A stretch of 64,000 nucleotides of DNA from Dicaeum eximium (Eukaryota; Chordata; Aves; Passeriformes; Dicaeidae). Below, in pieces: positions 26,301 through 41,182 of the stretch. The notes beneath the pieces were generated by a model that ran no database searches, was not told the DNA's origin, and saw nothing but the letters and a program-made list of their open reading frames with translations. Numbering within the stretch: position 1 is the first letter of the stretch; every line of letters begins with the position of its first letter. A program made the position numbers and the translations under genes. The DNA lies in contig VWZP01009170.1 of assembly GCA_013396995.1 (NCBI GenBank), forward strand, positions 248,001 through 312,000, written 5' to 3'.

Positions 26301-29300
26301 TGGTGAGACTCCACATAAAGACATTCTACAAAATCATCTCTGATTCTGAGCTCATGCTCATGTTTGACCTCTACCATGTCAAAAAAGAACCCTTCCCAAG
26401 ACTGAGGGAAAAGACAAGATGAGAATTTGATACCATGTGAACTCTCTCCAGAGTAAGTAACTGTAGATTTTTCTTTTTTGTTAAGACAGAAAATAAACCT
26501 TTTGCTTAACCATCATTGCTCTCTTTCCTCTGGGAGCCCAGTCCTGTAAGACCAGCAACTGCGTGCTGAGAAATGGTGTGTTAAGGGAAGTAAGGAACAG
26601 CAGAAAATTTATTTGATAAGTTTAACTTTTCCTTTCTCTTTTGACATTAGCAGTGGTGTTTTGCCAAGCGTATTTGTTCAGAATGATTACCTGGGCAACT
26701 TTGAGCTATAAATTCCTTTCAACATCTGTTCAGAGGAGTTAATAATTTATTTGATGTGTTAGTTGTGTGACAGTGCTTCGTTCTCTTCATGGGTGAGCCA
26801 TAAACATTTTTATCAGGATTCTAGATTTTCTCCTAGAATAGTTAATTTGAAACTATTCTTCTATGTAGATGGGAATTTCATTCTGAAAATGGTGATTTAT
26901 TGTAAATCTTTAAGTCCATTATAGACTAGAAATGTTCAGTTATTATTGATGAACTACTGAACTAATCTTTTTTTTCTTCTGTTCCTGAACTGATCATGTT
27001 TTCTATGAATGTGTTAATTGCTCAAAAATTCTAATACTTTCTACTTAAGAAGAAAAGGAATTGTTACAAAGGGTTTTTATAAATCCCCTGCTACTGGTTC
27101 TTTAAGAATCTGGTAATTTTTTTCAGACATTTCATTTGTCTGCTTACTCAAGTCTTCTGTTTCTACACTATGATTAGATTATTCAGTCTTAAAATGAGAA
27201 AATCACCAAAAATATCTAACTCATAATGACTTGCAATATTACTTTTCAACATGAATAATTATTCACTGAGTATTTACGAAGTATTTAGGATTCATAAACA
27301 TCTTCAGGGCAGAAAAACATTTGTCATGCAGATACGCATATGCAGTTGTTAATAATGAGCCACAAATAATAACTGAAAGAGCTGACAGTGCTTATGACAA
27401 AATTATTCACTATTTTTTGTGGTATTCAGCCAAGTCTGCCTATGCTCTATAAATAACTGCTGACTTAGAGATTCTGAAGGCCAGGCAGAACTACTGGGTC
27501 ATTTGTTTGATTTCCTAGTATTGATCAGGTACTCTTCCCTAGTTGTGCTGGGAGATGATTCTATCCGTGTGCATTTATTGGTTTAATTCTGCTGAATATA
27601 GATAGACTGAAAAGTTTCAAATAATTTTTTTTTTTAATTATCTGGCATAGTAGTTGATGAGGCCTAATCAGAAAAAAGGAATGTTTAGTACAGCAGTCAC
27701 ATATTTAACCAGTGCAGCACTCAAGTCATAGTTAAAATTTTCTCCATATACAAGGTAGAGTGGTTTAGAGACTTTCTTATTCCTTCCTTTTGCAAAATCG
27801 TGTAAAATCCTGATGGGAAACAGGTTCCAGAGAACAGTGACAGTTGTTTCTCTGTAGCAAATGTGGTTGTTAATGGAAAGAAATGCAAGACAGCCATCTG
27901 TTGGCTTGTGCAGAAACCTGTTTGGTTCCCAGTCCCAGGGCAGGACCGAGCACGGCGCTCGCTGCCAGGGCAGGTGGTGTTTGTGCACAGCTTAAATTCA
28001 GGCTGAGCACAGTCCACTGAGAGGGAAATGTATGCTGTGAAAAAGGGTCCTGGGACACAGGCAGGGCTCTGCCATCAGCACATTGCTGGCTGGGCAGAGC
28101 ATTTCTGCACCTTTTCTCAAGCAGAATTCTGTGCTGCAGGACTCTGCAGGCAGGGGCTGTCAGAGGTGATGGATTCAGCACTGAGGCACTGCCTGGGGAC
28201 AGCAAATGCACAGCTGATCTCTAAACATGTGGCAGTGTAGGACAGGGGACTTGCTCCTCCCTGGGCTTGTGTGACACCTTCAGGGCTACATTGTAAAGGA
28301 CATACAAGTGAAGATAATAATTTATCTTTGAATACTTGGAGTTAGGGTAAAGTTTGAATTAGGTATCTTGGATCTTTATGTTTTGTAGGCTGTTGGCTTT
28401 TATTAAAAATCTTTTCCATTATACAGATCATTAAATGAAACAGTCAACAGTTGGTTTTAGATCATCCCAGATCTCCTGACACAGATTTATGATTTGATAA
28501 ACCAGATATCATATCAGATCACATATCACTGCCATTTGTGCTGAGGGGCTGGCCAGCACATCTTCTTTCACATCTGAGATACTTTCCCAGGCTTCTGTTT
28601 TGAACTGGGACTATTTTGAGCTATTCCAGGATCTGGGACCATTTAGGTAGGTTCAATTCTCAATAAAAAAGAGTTAACTTCACTCTGCTGCCTGTCTCCA
28701 GATTTTTTTTATTAGATACAGACAAAATAGTGGGTATACTGGCTCTCCCTCTTACCACAGTGTAATGATTGAGCAGGTTATCTCTCTTTTGAGTGACAAT
28801 AACACAAAGGAGTGCTCTTGATATGGTACTGTGGTGCTGTGTGTTTGGGCAGGATTTTGTGAGCCTCTCACATGTTGCTGCTGTCACTAGCCAATACAGC
28901 TGTTTGCTGGTTCTCAGGATTAAGCTCCAAACCACAGAAATTTCAATGGAAATTTTACCAGTGTTCTTATCTGTCACAAACTGCAATTTTCTAGAGGTCT
29001 CTGGCTTTTTTGTTTTGGTTTGGTTTGGTTTTTTGTTTTCTTTTTTTTTGTCTCTGCTGAGACCAATTACAGTTGAAGCTAGGAAAAAATTGAGCCACTG
29101 TTGAAAATCACACTCTATATATTTCTGAGCACAGATAGATTGAATTTCAATAAAAATTAGAGTGAAATAAACAGTCCCTTGTTAATTCTAATGTAATTTT
29201 AAATGGATGTAAATTAATTTGGGGGTTTTTCTCTAAGTTCATCACATATCCTTTTGTAGATGAGGGAAATCACAAGAAGGGAATGCAACCACTGGCTGTA

Positions 29301-32300
29301 AAAGATTAAGGTGGAGGAGCAAGAGTGTGTGAGCCATAAGAAAGGTACCCAAATAATTAATTATGCCAAATAATGGAGCAGAAGGCTGTACTGGTTGAAC
29401 TGCACTGATGATCTGCTGTATTTTGTGGGCACATCCTTTGTGAACATTTGACACCCATGATTGTTTCGCTGGAGATCTGCAAAGTGTTTGCAAACACCAA
29501 GGATTTGACCACAGCATTCCAAGTGATGATCATGTCTGATATTGTGAGTCCTTGTGCTCTTCCCTCACACCCCCACTTGAAGAATTTCCCTTAGATTGTG
29601 ACAGCTTCTGGTTGGGATGCATTTATCCCATGTTTTCAACAGGAGGTCAATATTCTGTTTTAAATGAGGTTCAGCCAATGCTGAACTGGCAGAGCTGGAA
29701 GGATCAGGGCAGCAGCTGAGGCAGGCCAGCCTGCCAACACCCTACAGACCTCACTGGATGCTGCCACTCAGGTTGGAACTCTCTGAGAGTTTGAAGTTTG
29801 GATAGGGAAAATTTGTTCATTATGAATTCTCCAGACCCTAGCAGAGGTTTAAAGTTATACTTTGATGTGACAATATACCCTTAATGCACATAAATGTTCT
29901 CAATATTTACAGGAGGTAAGTCTTGTGGTCTGAGTCCAGACTCAATGGACAATTCAGTTGGAAAGGCATTCCAGTCTATGTGTATGCAACTATTAAAATA
30001 CAAATATTCCTCACATCCCACTTGCTAATAGAGTCCTCTTTCCTGAGCACAAGGCCCCTGAAAGGATGGAAGGAAAAGGTTACACAGTTTCAGGGGAGAT
30101 GCCTGACAAATTGTGTGCTGGATTTGAGAAGCTGCCCTTTCTGCTAGGTAAGGTTTTACTCTTGCTTCATCAGCACATTGTGACAAAAAAGGCTAGACTG
30201 GTTCTGATTTCATTATATTTAATATGAATTTCATGACTTTGCCTCCATTTTAATCTATAAAGTCTGGATTTTTTTCCCTTTAATTTAAATGACCTGGTTT
30301 TGAAATTGCTGACTGCAAATCTCTGGGGGTATTCACTTCCAGAAGCTTCTGGGGAAGAAGGACTGATCCTTAATGCTAGAGGAAGGTACAACTTTTATCC
30401 TGCATTAATAACTTCATTCTCAGAGCAATCTGGAGTGGGATGTGGGAATTGATATATTGGTTTTTGTTGATGGCAAGGGAAAGGTAAGACAGCTTTGGCA
30501 GACATGGTGATGGGGGCTTTATGTTTACTGAAAGCTAAAGAAAAACTCTTAGAAATTTCGGAACAAAACCAAACCAATTTCTTTAATAGAATGGAGTGGT
30601 CTCCCAGGAATTCTGAATATGTTTGATTCTGTTAATAACCTTATCTAGGCTTTGCCTTTGACCCCAAAACCAAGATAAGAAGAAGGTTTTACCTTTGTTG
30701 CTCAAGATAGATGAGCTTGTTAGAGCAAGCTAACAAGTGTGGATTTTGTCACTACAAATACAGAAAGGGAAGGTGACACTTGAGGTGCTTGCCTCTGGCT
30801 AGGTATGTGAGGCCAGTGCTGTATTCCTCTCTAGGCAGCCTTTCTGCTTATCTTACAATAAATTAAACTGACTACTTGTCACTAGGGCTGGAGAAGCTTT
30901 TTTTTTTTTTTCTTTCTTCCTTTCTGTTACCTCAGGGTAACTAATACACCTTTGTTTTCCTGTGGTAAAGCATAGTGAAAGCAAGACACTCCAGTTTATA
31001 AGATCAGTGCTGTGCATCTTCCTAAAGTTGGCATATCTCACAGTGAAACTGAAGTATTCTGACATTGCTGCTTTTGTTTGTTTTGTTTTAAAAAAAAAAA
31101 ACAACCCTACAACCTTGTGTGTGCTGATTACCCCAGCATCTTGAGCAATGAATGCATTGTTTTAGCTGCAGAATTCCTAATTTATGCTGGTATGGAGGTC
31201 CCAATGCTGATAGTAGAATTTCTGTCTTGGAAGTAATCAATCTCCTCCCATAGGCAAGCAGTGTTCCAACATTTCCTGGTTGTTTCTCACTTGCATATTT
31301 CAATTTGATTCACTGATCTGGCATTCTGCTGTTCTCCTTCCCAGATGTACCTGCTCAGATTTAGTCACTTTTAAAGTGCTTGTCCAGCTATGAGCTTCCT
31401 GTTTCACTGTCACCTGCTCTCCAGTGAAGTAGATATTATTAACTTAGGACCAGCATTTGGTATCTCTGCACAATTTATCCTTCCACCTCAGAGTGGCAGC
31501 CTGAGATTTGCTGGTTTCCTGCACTTAAATAGACAAACTCCATTTCCCATGATCCTTATTTAATTGTTTCTCTTCTCTGAATTAATAGGTGAGGATTTAA
31601 ACCCTATTCCTGTGCCACAGCTTCTTCATTTCACTGTACAAAGGAAAAAAAAACTCTGTATATCAATGTAAAACAAAAACATTTTCTTCATTCCCACCGC
31701 ACTCAGAATTTCCTGACTATACTCTTAAAGAATTTTAGATATTGGATTATTTTAGATACTTTCTAGCATGTAGCCTTACTCTTGGAATTTGCTGCCCATA
31801 AGTTTCCTTAAAAGGAGGGGCACAGGATAAAGCTCTATAAATTCTCAGTTTGCCTCAGGGACAAACACAAGGGAAAAATCTTGTCAGAATGAAGTCAGCT
31901 TCTCCCTTGCCCCCTACCCTTTTTGGGTGGCCCAGGTGGGTCCATTCCAATACTCACAAGGTAGTTTCTACCATGCTGACAGTGATTTAAGTACACCCTG
32001 GCAACTGGATCTTCTCTAGTGTATCGTGAACTCCACGGAAATTGTGACAGTCATTTCTTTTTCATGCTCATGTGTTTTTGTTTTCTGCCTTATGAAATCA
32101 TTTATAAAGAAGAAATAAAGTGGACAATTGTTGTAAGAAAACACTCTTGGGAAATTTCCAAACACCTGAGACAGAAAAACCAACTTCCCACTAAAATAAC
32201 TTCTTTTTTTTTGCAAACAGTTGATAATACATATTCACCATGCTTTCAAAAGAGAGTGATGATGCAAAGCAAAAAGAATCCCCGGACTCCCTTAAAAATC

Positions 32301-35110
32301 ATTTGGTTTCCACCTCAAAAAATGCTTTTTTCTTGTCATGTTAACCTTACTTTAATCAGGGCCCTGGAGCTCCTAAGGAAGCACAAATAACTGCAGGGCC
32401 GTGTTTCATACACATTCCCAGCCATCAGAGGTCAGTACAAGTTCATTCATCCAAGCAGCTTCAAGGTCCTTTATTCCTCCAGTTTTGCATAGCAGATTTT
32501 TGCTAATCATGAAAATGACCCTTCACGTCTCTAACATCTTACTAGGAAGGAAAGTTCTTGGGAACAGAAGTTAATGAACACGAAATATATGCTTAGGCAA
32601 ATGTTTTGGCTCCATGCAGTGTCCCAGGAAAAGCACCACTTACTGTTTGTTCTGGTTTTGGATGTCTAATTCAGCACTTGACAAAGGACTGGAATGGGTG
32701 GAATAGCTACACCCAGTGCTCTTGCAGGTTTTGGTTAATTCTTGTGCCTCACTGAGCTCTGTTTGACATTATTCCTGCTGGTTATGAAGCTTAAGGTGCT
32801 AAGAGTGGCCCCAGGACAGGTACAGCAGAGCCTGCACCTTGCAAAGTCTTATTTCAGTGGCTCAGTGGAGTCCAGTACTAATGGGTCACAGTGAAGTGCA
32901 CTTTGAAAAACAATATCTAAATAGTCTTCAGCTAAATAAAGAAGAAATAAAGGTTCAAAGACCACATTTTGTGGATTTATAAGTGATTTTTAAAATATAT
33001 TTATTTAAAAAGAAAAAAAAATAAGCCCATGCTATGAACTGCTAAAAATTGGAAAGCACTGAGGTAAAAGAAGATTCAGGAAGTTCTGAATTTATTTTCC
33101 CAAACAAGTTCTTATTTCTGTACCCTTCTGCATCTGTTTCGCTGAGAGATTTTCCCTAAGGGAACGTGAATAAAATTTTATTTGGCTATAGGGGCAGAGA
33201 GTGAAAGTAAGCAGTGAATTTGATGGTTTAAGTCCCTGGTGCAGAAAGGAGCTGAGAATCTCTGTTACAAATCTGGCAGAGAATGAATTTGAACTTCTGT
33301 CTCTCACTGTGAAAATGGTCTATCAGTTATGGGATCTTTGCCCCTAGAGACAATTTGAAAAGGTAAAAAAGAAAAAAAAAAGAGGCAACTAGAGTGGGTT
33401 TAAGTATTTAGGAAAAACTTGCTAAACAATTTTGGATTTGACCCAAAAGAAATATTGAAACCTAGGAAAAAATTTATGAAATATGATTATTCATTCCCTG
33501 GGCAGCAGAAATAATAATGTGAACTGCTTCTTATCTGTAACTAAGGTCTGAAAATAAAATTCAAGCGTAGAAGGTCAGTTGAAAATTAAAAATGCATTAA
33601 AAATTTATTAACTTGATTTTATTGGAATACTGAGACTCGGTTTCAGAAGATAATAAAAATTACAAAATGCTGCACAGCCAGAATTACCAAGGCTTCAGGT
33701 CCACATGGGTCTCACTATATTGGTTGTTTATTTTGAAGCCTAGTTCCCACAGAAATTTATCATCACAGCTTTCATTAGGATACCATGATTTTGTCTTTGT
33801 GCATGTAGAGGAACATATGAAAGTAGAAAAAGCACTGAAATGAAGCGTTCCTTTATGTCATTAAAAAAAAAAAAAGCTAATCTTACAAAGTTCCATTGCT
33901 CAGGAGTTGGATCTACAGGAAAAAACATTAGATCCTGTTAGACTATTGATAAAACTGTGCCAGTTGGAATGCTGAGTGTGGGAAGATAATTTCCTGACAG
34001 TACCTAGCTCAAATGTGAGTCCAGCAAATACATGTTAAGAGAAGCAGCTTTGAACTGACCAGAAAGCCTTCATAGCTCTGATGAATGATTTGGGACATAC
34101 CAGTATCTAATAAAATACAGATCAAACATTATCATACATGCTGTGAGGTCTGAAGAGATTCTTGACATGGCAGTAGCCTGACTTTTGCTGGCACATCCTG
34201 CCTGACTTTTGTAAACCCAAAAGTCTTTGCTTTTTACTTGTGTCCACTCAGTAATAATTACCTGTCTCACACCTTTAGGAGATTGCAAAATAACTTGTAT
34301 TTTACAGACAGTGATGCTGAGCAGCAGAGGTACAGCATGAGGTCTTAGGAAGGCCATGATAACCCTTGAAAGAAAACTCCTTAGAATCCAAACTGTAACC
34401 ACATTTAATAATCATGATTTGAGAAATGTTATGAGAAGGGTCAGGAATTTTGGTGTAATTTATAAGCAATTATTTTCAGCCTAAACTTTACGTTGTGAAC
34501 AGCTGTATTGATGTGATTGGAAGTGTCAAAAGTATGTATGGAACTGTAGGAAGGCAGGGATGTCTGCAGGAAAAGCCTTGGTGTTCTGGCAGTGACTAAT
34601 TTGTTAAAAAAACTTACATTAAAGGTGTTCAACATTATCAAAAGATCATGATAGTGAGGAGTGGTTTGAATTCTTGTGAGCTCCACTGACAATTCTAATT
34701 AAGCTCATGTGGGAAGGAGCAAATATGTGGATGACTTTCTTGTTGTTTTATAGTATATGAAATCTGAGATTTATCTTTAATTACTTCCTGAAATTAATTA
34801 AAGTGTTGCCCTAAGCATCACATGGAAGGTGGGTTTGGTCTGAGATTTCTTGTGCTTGGTGTCAGGGTTGATGTCTAAGTTTCGTATCAAGTTCAGTAAG
34901 ATAGTGAATTAAATAATAAGAATAGAAGCAAATATAAACTAGGCCTAGATAGACCCAGGTATAAATCTTAATCTGCACAGTGTCTGAAGTCAGCAAAACC
35001 CTGTAGAGGCACATGTTCTTCTTAAGGAGAAGGCTATGACTCACTGCAAGAGTGATCACAGGATTTTTTGATTTCCTCTCTAGAATTTGTATTTATACAG
35101 AACTGATGAT
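23314..35110. other. Long non-coding stretch, no gene seen
   Basis: About 12 kb of mostly AT-rich DNA. Simple tracts include T/G-rich sequence at 29009-29051 and a 14-T run at 30898-30911. A locally GC-richer patch lies at about 27900-28270 but has few CpGs. ORFs reach about 120 codons and show no motif or splice context. I see no further CR1 or LTR I can defend. Confidence 0.5.
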
Positions 35111-35136
35111 TATATGTATGTGTGTGTGTGTGTGTT
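35111..35136. repeat. (TG)n microsatellite
   Basis: Eight TG units (35119-35134) preceded by TATATGTA. A typical short dinucleotide repeat. Confidence 0.9.
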
Positions 35137-38100
35137 TGTTCCTTTGTCTTAAACATCAAAATCTGGCCCTGGATAATTTTGAACATGTTGCGAAGGTATT
35201 ACATTTCCCACTGTTGAGCAATTCTAGTTACATCACAGAATTTTCCTGAGAGATCCTTTAGTCAAACTTTAGATCACTAATAGAGCCCCAGGCTTTGGTC
35301 TAGGAGAGTGCCACACTGTCTGACTAAAACTGTACTAATCTTGAATTTAATTATTCTAATCTTGAATCTAATGGTTGACGGTGTCTCCTGGCCTCAGAAA
35401 TCCAGTGATAAAGATGTAATCATCACACTGTTTTAAAAGGCTAAAAAACAGTATCATAATTCTGAAATTCTTCCATGACAAGGGTAGCACATCCTGTAGG
35501 CACATGTTGGTGTCACTTGGCTCCCAGGGCTGCAGAAGTTGGTCCCCATGAGCAGCTGCTTCTGCCAGATCTGTTCCACCACATCAGACAGAAGAGAGCA
35601 CTCAAAGGCTCAGCTGCCTGCATTACCAGGACCAGAAATCTTAGGAGCTAAACTGGCTGCTAGGACTGGCAAAGGTGGAAGTTTGAAGTATGCAAGTTGC
35701 TGTGGGAAGAAAGGGAGGAGTAAGGGCTTTTTCCTGGCATTTCTTTCACAGAAGTACAATGGTAAACCTCAATCTCGAGAATTTCTCCTGGAAGTTCTCA
35801 AACCCTGCTCTACCTCTTTCCTCTATACACCTGTTTTCAATGAAAACAGTCTATTAAACCTTCCTCCACCCTGCTGGGGGCAGTGCTCATCTGTCCTGCA
35901 CAGACTGGCAGGAGTGCCACAGCCAGCCCCATGGCAAAGGGTACCAGGAATATGTCCATGCCATGGATGAGCATAAGCAGGGAACCAGCTCAGGCAGTGG
36001 AAACCCTAGCAGAGCCTTTACTGCTGAGTATTTAATTTTTGCCTATCTCAGTCATGAGTCATGAATCACCTCTGTTCCATTTTTAGCAGATAAAAAGAAG
36101 AGAAGGAAACCTTATGCAAAGAAACTGTAATGATGCAGTAACTCGATGACATCAGCTGCTGTTTGCCAGCACAGTGCACAGCAGGTGAGGAGAGGAGCTG
36201 CTCCAGGTAAGAGGCTGTTTCAGATGTCTCTTAGCTACAGGGAGAGTGCTGGAGCTGAAGGACATGCACTGCTCTCAGAGCAAGTTGTAGCTGATCACTT
36301 GATGGCTTAAAATTTTAGCAGTGTTGAAAAAGCAGCACAGGACCTCTGTCCTGTGTGGGAAAGGCTGCTTTGAAATCCACTGCAAGCAACAGGCTGCTAA
36401 ATGTAGCTGCAATAGTTGCAATAGTTGCCTCCCCAGCTAAGGGATGAATGGCTGGACAGTGGAATGACACCTGTCTAAAAGTACTCTAAGGCCCAACTTG
36501 CCAACTCTTCTCCAAAGACATGAAATATGCTTTGTTTTAATAGGGAATTGTGTCAAGAGAACTGCAGAGACTGGAAAACAGCAACATTTGATACCAATTC
36601 TTTACTGAGGTCTGACAAGCTTAATATTAAAGCATAATATTACAACACAATTAAAGTATATGCATAACATTAAAGTTAGAGGTTAAATGGAATATAAAAA
36701 CAAACAAATATCACAGGAAAGAAACTTTAGTTTTCTGGTGTCTTGGTGGGAGAGTTAAAAGACTCTGATAAACTTGAGGGGCTTTAATGAAAATCTTTTG
36801 TGACTGAAACTGTGTTGGATAGGACCTGCTGCTCTGGGAAACCTTCAGTTGATTTTATTTTCTGGTATATGTACCAACTTTGAACTGAACTCTTGGAGTT
36901 GTAGCTCCTGAAACACGACAGTGTTTCTGGAATACCAGACTGTTTTCCTAAAGCTTCTGTAACAAATGCAGGGTGTTTCAGACTTCTGCACTGAACCCTT
37001 AATACAGATAACTTCAAGTAAGAAATAACATTTAATCTTGTTGTCAAAATGATAAATATAAATATAAGTCTTAAACCAGCTTCGAAAAACACCTGCATCA
37101 GAACTCATGGATTTAAAAACTCTCTAAGTAATTTTGTAAAGTTGCCCTTCCTGCATTTGGCAATGATTTCTAGAATGAATTTCTCAATTCTCATTCCCCC
37201 TTTCAGTTTCCCATCTGACAATTGGTGCCCCTTTAGAGCTCCATTGACTTCAGTGAGGCATGAAATTGAGAAAGAATTGCAGTGAACTCTGCTTAAAGTA
37301 GAATTGCAGCTGTTTCTGCCAAGCCATAGAGAGAGCAAAACTCTCAATAGTCAAAAGAAATTCTCCACAAGTGAAAATAGAAAAGAACTTGATCTGAAAA
37401 AGCTTTAGAAAGTTTGAATGTTTACAGTTAAGTAGGTAAAGTGAACAATATTTTGGTTTCTTCCATCTGTTTGACAGTGTAGGGTAAAAATAACTAATGT
37501 CAACCATAGTAAAGTATCATGAGGCAACTGAATGAAAAATATTAAATTTTTGTAAGGCAACCTAGCTACCACCTCTTTACCATAACTGCAAACATAAGTT
37601 TTTGATAGTTTTGGGGTTTTTTTTCTCTCTCAACCTGTACTTCTCTAAGAGATAGGCTGAACAAAACTGAAATGGTGAATAACAAAACTGTAGGCAGTGA
37701 CAAGAGGAAATAAGTCTTCAGAGAGCCCATGTATGGAGTCACATTTAACACAAAAATCTAATTTTGTGGCATGCCTTGAAATGATTTGTTCACTGGCAAT
37801 GGAGAAGGCAAATAATCCATTGTATCATGTCACTAAGTTTAGTAATGCTAATAAAAAGGCTTTGGAGCACAACTACCACTTGCATGAGTAGGAGTATTGA
37901 CCTCACTGGGTATAATTCAATGAAGTGCTTCATTGAATGAGTAACAATTGCAAAACAGAGCCACTTGTTACATTAAAAAATGGGGTATTTTGCAATGCTA
38001 CTTTTTTTTTTTTCCAACTGGGTAGCATTACGAGTCCTCATCTGGGCCTGCATAAATCTGGAAGCACTGAAAAATTACATTACAAAACCAATAAGCAATA

Positions 38101-41100
38101 ACTTTTAACTTTTGTGAGAAATCACTTCATAATTTCCTGTTCAGAGACTGATACTTCAGCATTAAACATACATTAAAGTTTGTCTGTTTTGTTCAGTTTT
38201 ATTAGCAATAATGAGATTTGTCTATCAGTTGTCTTAATGTTCCAGATGTTTGCAGTGGAGAATGACTTGTCTGAATCAATGTGGTGATGGCACAGAGCTG
38301 CCCCTGCTCCATTCATCATGTCCAGTGGAAACAATGATAATACCACACTGGTTCTTGGCAAATTACAGAGGTCAGCAAACAAATCAGCTTGACTGGCAGA
38401 GGTCATGGAAAAGTAAACTGAAATCTGCCTTGCAGGGCTCCAGAGGTTACATGGCTATGGATCACATCACTGCTGGAAGAGGTCAGTAGAGAAATGTCCC
38501 ATGAAAGAGATTTTTGCCCCTACCTAGTGCTTGTAAAGTGGATTTTTTTAGCCTTTGGCTTGGCTGAGTAGTTCTATTGGCATCACTGGGTCTAGCTAAG
38601 TTTTTTATTTAAGGAGTAAGAATTGCAGGTTCAACTTTATGATAAATTTCCAGATAAGAGTGTAGTAATGGTATCAGCCTTGTAATTGCAAGAAGATAGA
38701 GCAGAAGGCACACTGGGCTCTCTTGTGCTTGCTGCTGTATTTTTGCAGCAGGCTCTTAGTTGCTACATGGTTTTTCTTTTTGTCTTGGTGTGATTTTTTT
38801 GAATTTACGTTGGTTTTGTCTGATTATGACATTCTAGTCAGATTTATTTTATTTTTGTATCAGAAGATAAGGACAGAACTGTATCAATTGTGCAATTTAT
38901 GAAGCCCTAATCCTTGCAAGGAGATAAAAGTCGCGAGTGCTACAAATGTCCTCAGGTCAGGTACAGATTCCTAACTGGATTTGTGTATCATACATCAATC
39001 AGACATTTGTATCAGACAGAAAATCCCAACAATCTCCTGATGCTATGAGTACTCAAAGCTTGTTGACATCCAGATGCAGTCAGAAAACTGGTTCTGGTAA
39101 TATTGCCCAAGAAACCAGGCTGACAGCATCTTTAAATGCTTAAGGCTTCCAAGCATTGTCTTGTCATCTCACTGTGCCCCGTGAAGCACAAGGAGGTGCA
39201 GAGGTGTCAAGAAGCAGCTGTGCCAGCCCCAGGGCTCTGCAGGGGCTGCATGGACCTGCCAGACACAGAGGAGCCCTGCCTGTTGTACCATGCCCTGCCC
39301 TGTTGCAACACTCACTGCATGCATCCGCCTGTGCCATGGCTCCAGCTGCTCCAGGTTATTCCCTGACCAGTATCACACCATTCCATGTGTCCTTCCAGTT
39401 GTGCAAGGGGATCTTTCAGTGCTGGTGTGCAGTTTTTTTTCCAGGTGTAGTGGCATATTCCTACTCAGTCCCATGTATGTATTGCTAGATAGGGTGTAAA
39501 GGAGCAAACGCAGATGGGGGGTTCTTCCATGTAAGGATTTTGGAAATTTAGTGAAATGTGGATGATTCAAAAGACACCCTGGGGGTGACTGACCAGCTGA
39601 TGGCTGGCACTTGCTCTTGCTTTGTTGTTGTGGTGTCTCCCTAGTTGTTCATGAAGTCATCTACATATCCAATGTAAGGAATTGCCTCCAACATCCGTGT
39701 GTCCACATACATAAAATATAAATATAAGTCATCAGTGGTACACAGAATTTATGAGATGGATTTCTGTTGTAAGGGAAATTATTGTGAGAACAAAAAAAGG
39801 TTTTTTACTGTGTACTCCATTACCTTGCTTGCTGGCTGCCAATTTAAACACTGTTAGAATCTTGGATTTTAACAGAGGAACAGATTTGGGTTCCCAGTTT
39901 TTTCAGCTCTTGTTTGGCATTGGTGTTTGTCCACTCAAAAGAAGCATAAAGCTACCTGGTGTCTTTGCTCAGACCCTTATTGTTTCATGTTGTATGTCAC
40001 CCTGGGACAATGCAAATCTGTCATGAACTGAAATTGTCAAATTTTCAAGATCTTTTAATTAGATTGCAAGACCATTTTGCAACCCTGCTGTAAGTAACTG
40101 TAGTCTGGGGTGAGCAGGAATCCTACAAAATCCTCCTGGTTTATGACATGACAGTTTTCTGGGATGAGCTCTCATGCTTTCTTCCAACTTTTTTTTTTAA
40201 ATTTATTTATTGGTAGGTAATGCAGTACTGCTGTTATAAACGAGGACACTGTGAATCCAGTATTGTTATTTTAGATGGGGACATTGTGGCCACTACAATG
40301 ACACTACATGTCTGACTGGGCCAAAAGTCTAATGGAAGGTTAGAATGTTTTGTCCCTGCTGCTTGAGTGCAGCAGCAGAGTTCAGCCTTTTAACCTGTCC
40401 TGCATAAGAATGGAATTTTTGCCAGAAAAGTGATTTTCTTCAAACACTGAGAGACTACTTGGACAGAGCCCTACCCTTCTCTATTCTCCCTGCTCTGTTG
40501 TTAAAGCTTGGTTAATTAACTGTGTATATTTTACTTCACTTTTGCACAATACTCCTCAGCAATTTGTCCCAGAGCATTTAAAAAATACTTAAACACCTTT
40601 ATCCTGATTTCAATGTGAGTTAGCAAAAATGCAATGGTATTAACAGGATGATGACAAAGCAAGGAATAAAACATACAACCTGGGGATTCATAACCTAGAA
40701 CCTGGGAATTCATTGATGGTTTTCCTACAGATTTATAGCAGTTGTGGTTATATCTTGCAAACTTTACTAGCATTTTTGTAGAACATGGTGTGTGGTCTGC
40801 TGGTAATCTTAGAAATTCATGATCTTCCTGCCAAAGTATGAAGAGTGACCAGCACCCAAGCCACTGAAGAGAAGTGCACACACCATCTGAGTAGGATTGG
40901 TGTCCCCTGCAGTGAAATACACACAGTTCTTGTACAGGCAGCACAGCAAATGATTTCCTCACACTTCCCAGAATGATAAAAATCAGGTATTGCTAGTGGT
41001 GGTTTTGGTGTTGTAAAGCAGACAATTCTTGAGTCCTTCCTCCAGTATCCAGGCAGCACAGATCCTCATACATTTGAGTAATAGATTTAAGTGCAGGTAA

Positions 41101-41182
41101 CAGGTAACTTGATAGATACCTGAGAAGCCTGAGTAGGGGATGAGATGGCTTTGAGTAAGATGGAGTTCTGAAGGGCACAATG
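35137..41182. other. Non-coding stretch, no gene seen
   Basis: There are several ORFs of 100-145 codons. One is at 35539-35970 (+), a cluster lies at 39136-39499 (+), and one is at 40531-40962 (-). None has a motif or credible splice boundaries. The cluster at 39160-39350 is locally GC-rich but CpG-poor. A 12-T run lies at 38002-38013. Confidence 0.45.

Noticed and set aside
27870..28240. GC-richer patch with several overlapping ORFs, considered as a promoter
   Set aside because: CpGs are few apart from one short cluster near 27945-27962, so it is not a CpG island, and no first-exon signals are seen.
39136..39499. Cluster of overlapping ORFs in three plus-strand frames
   Set aside because: Local GC enrichment lengthens ORFs in every frame at once. 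No frame shows a domain or splice sites.
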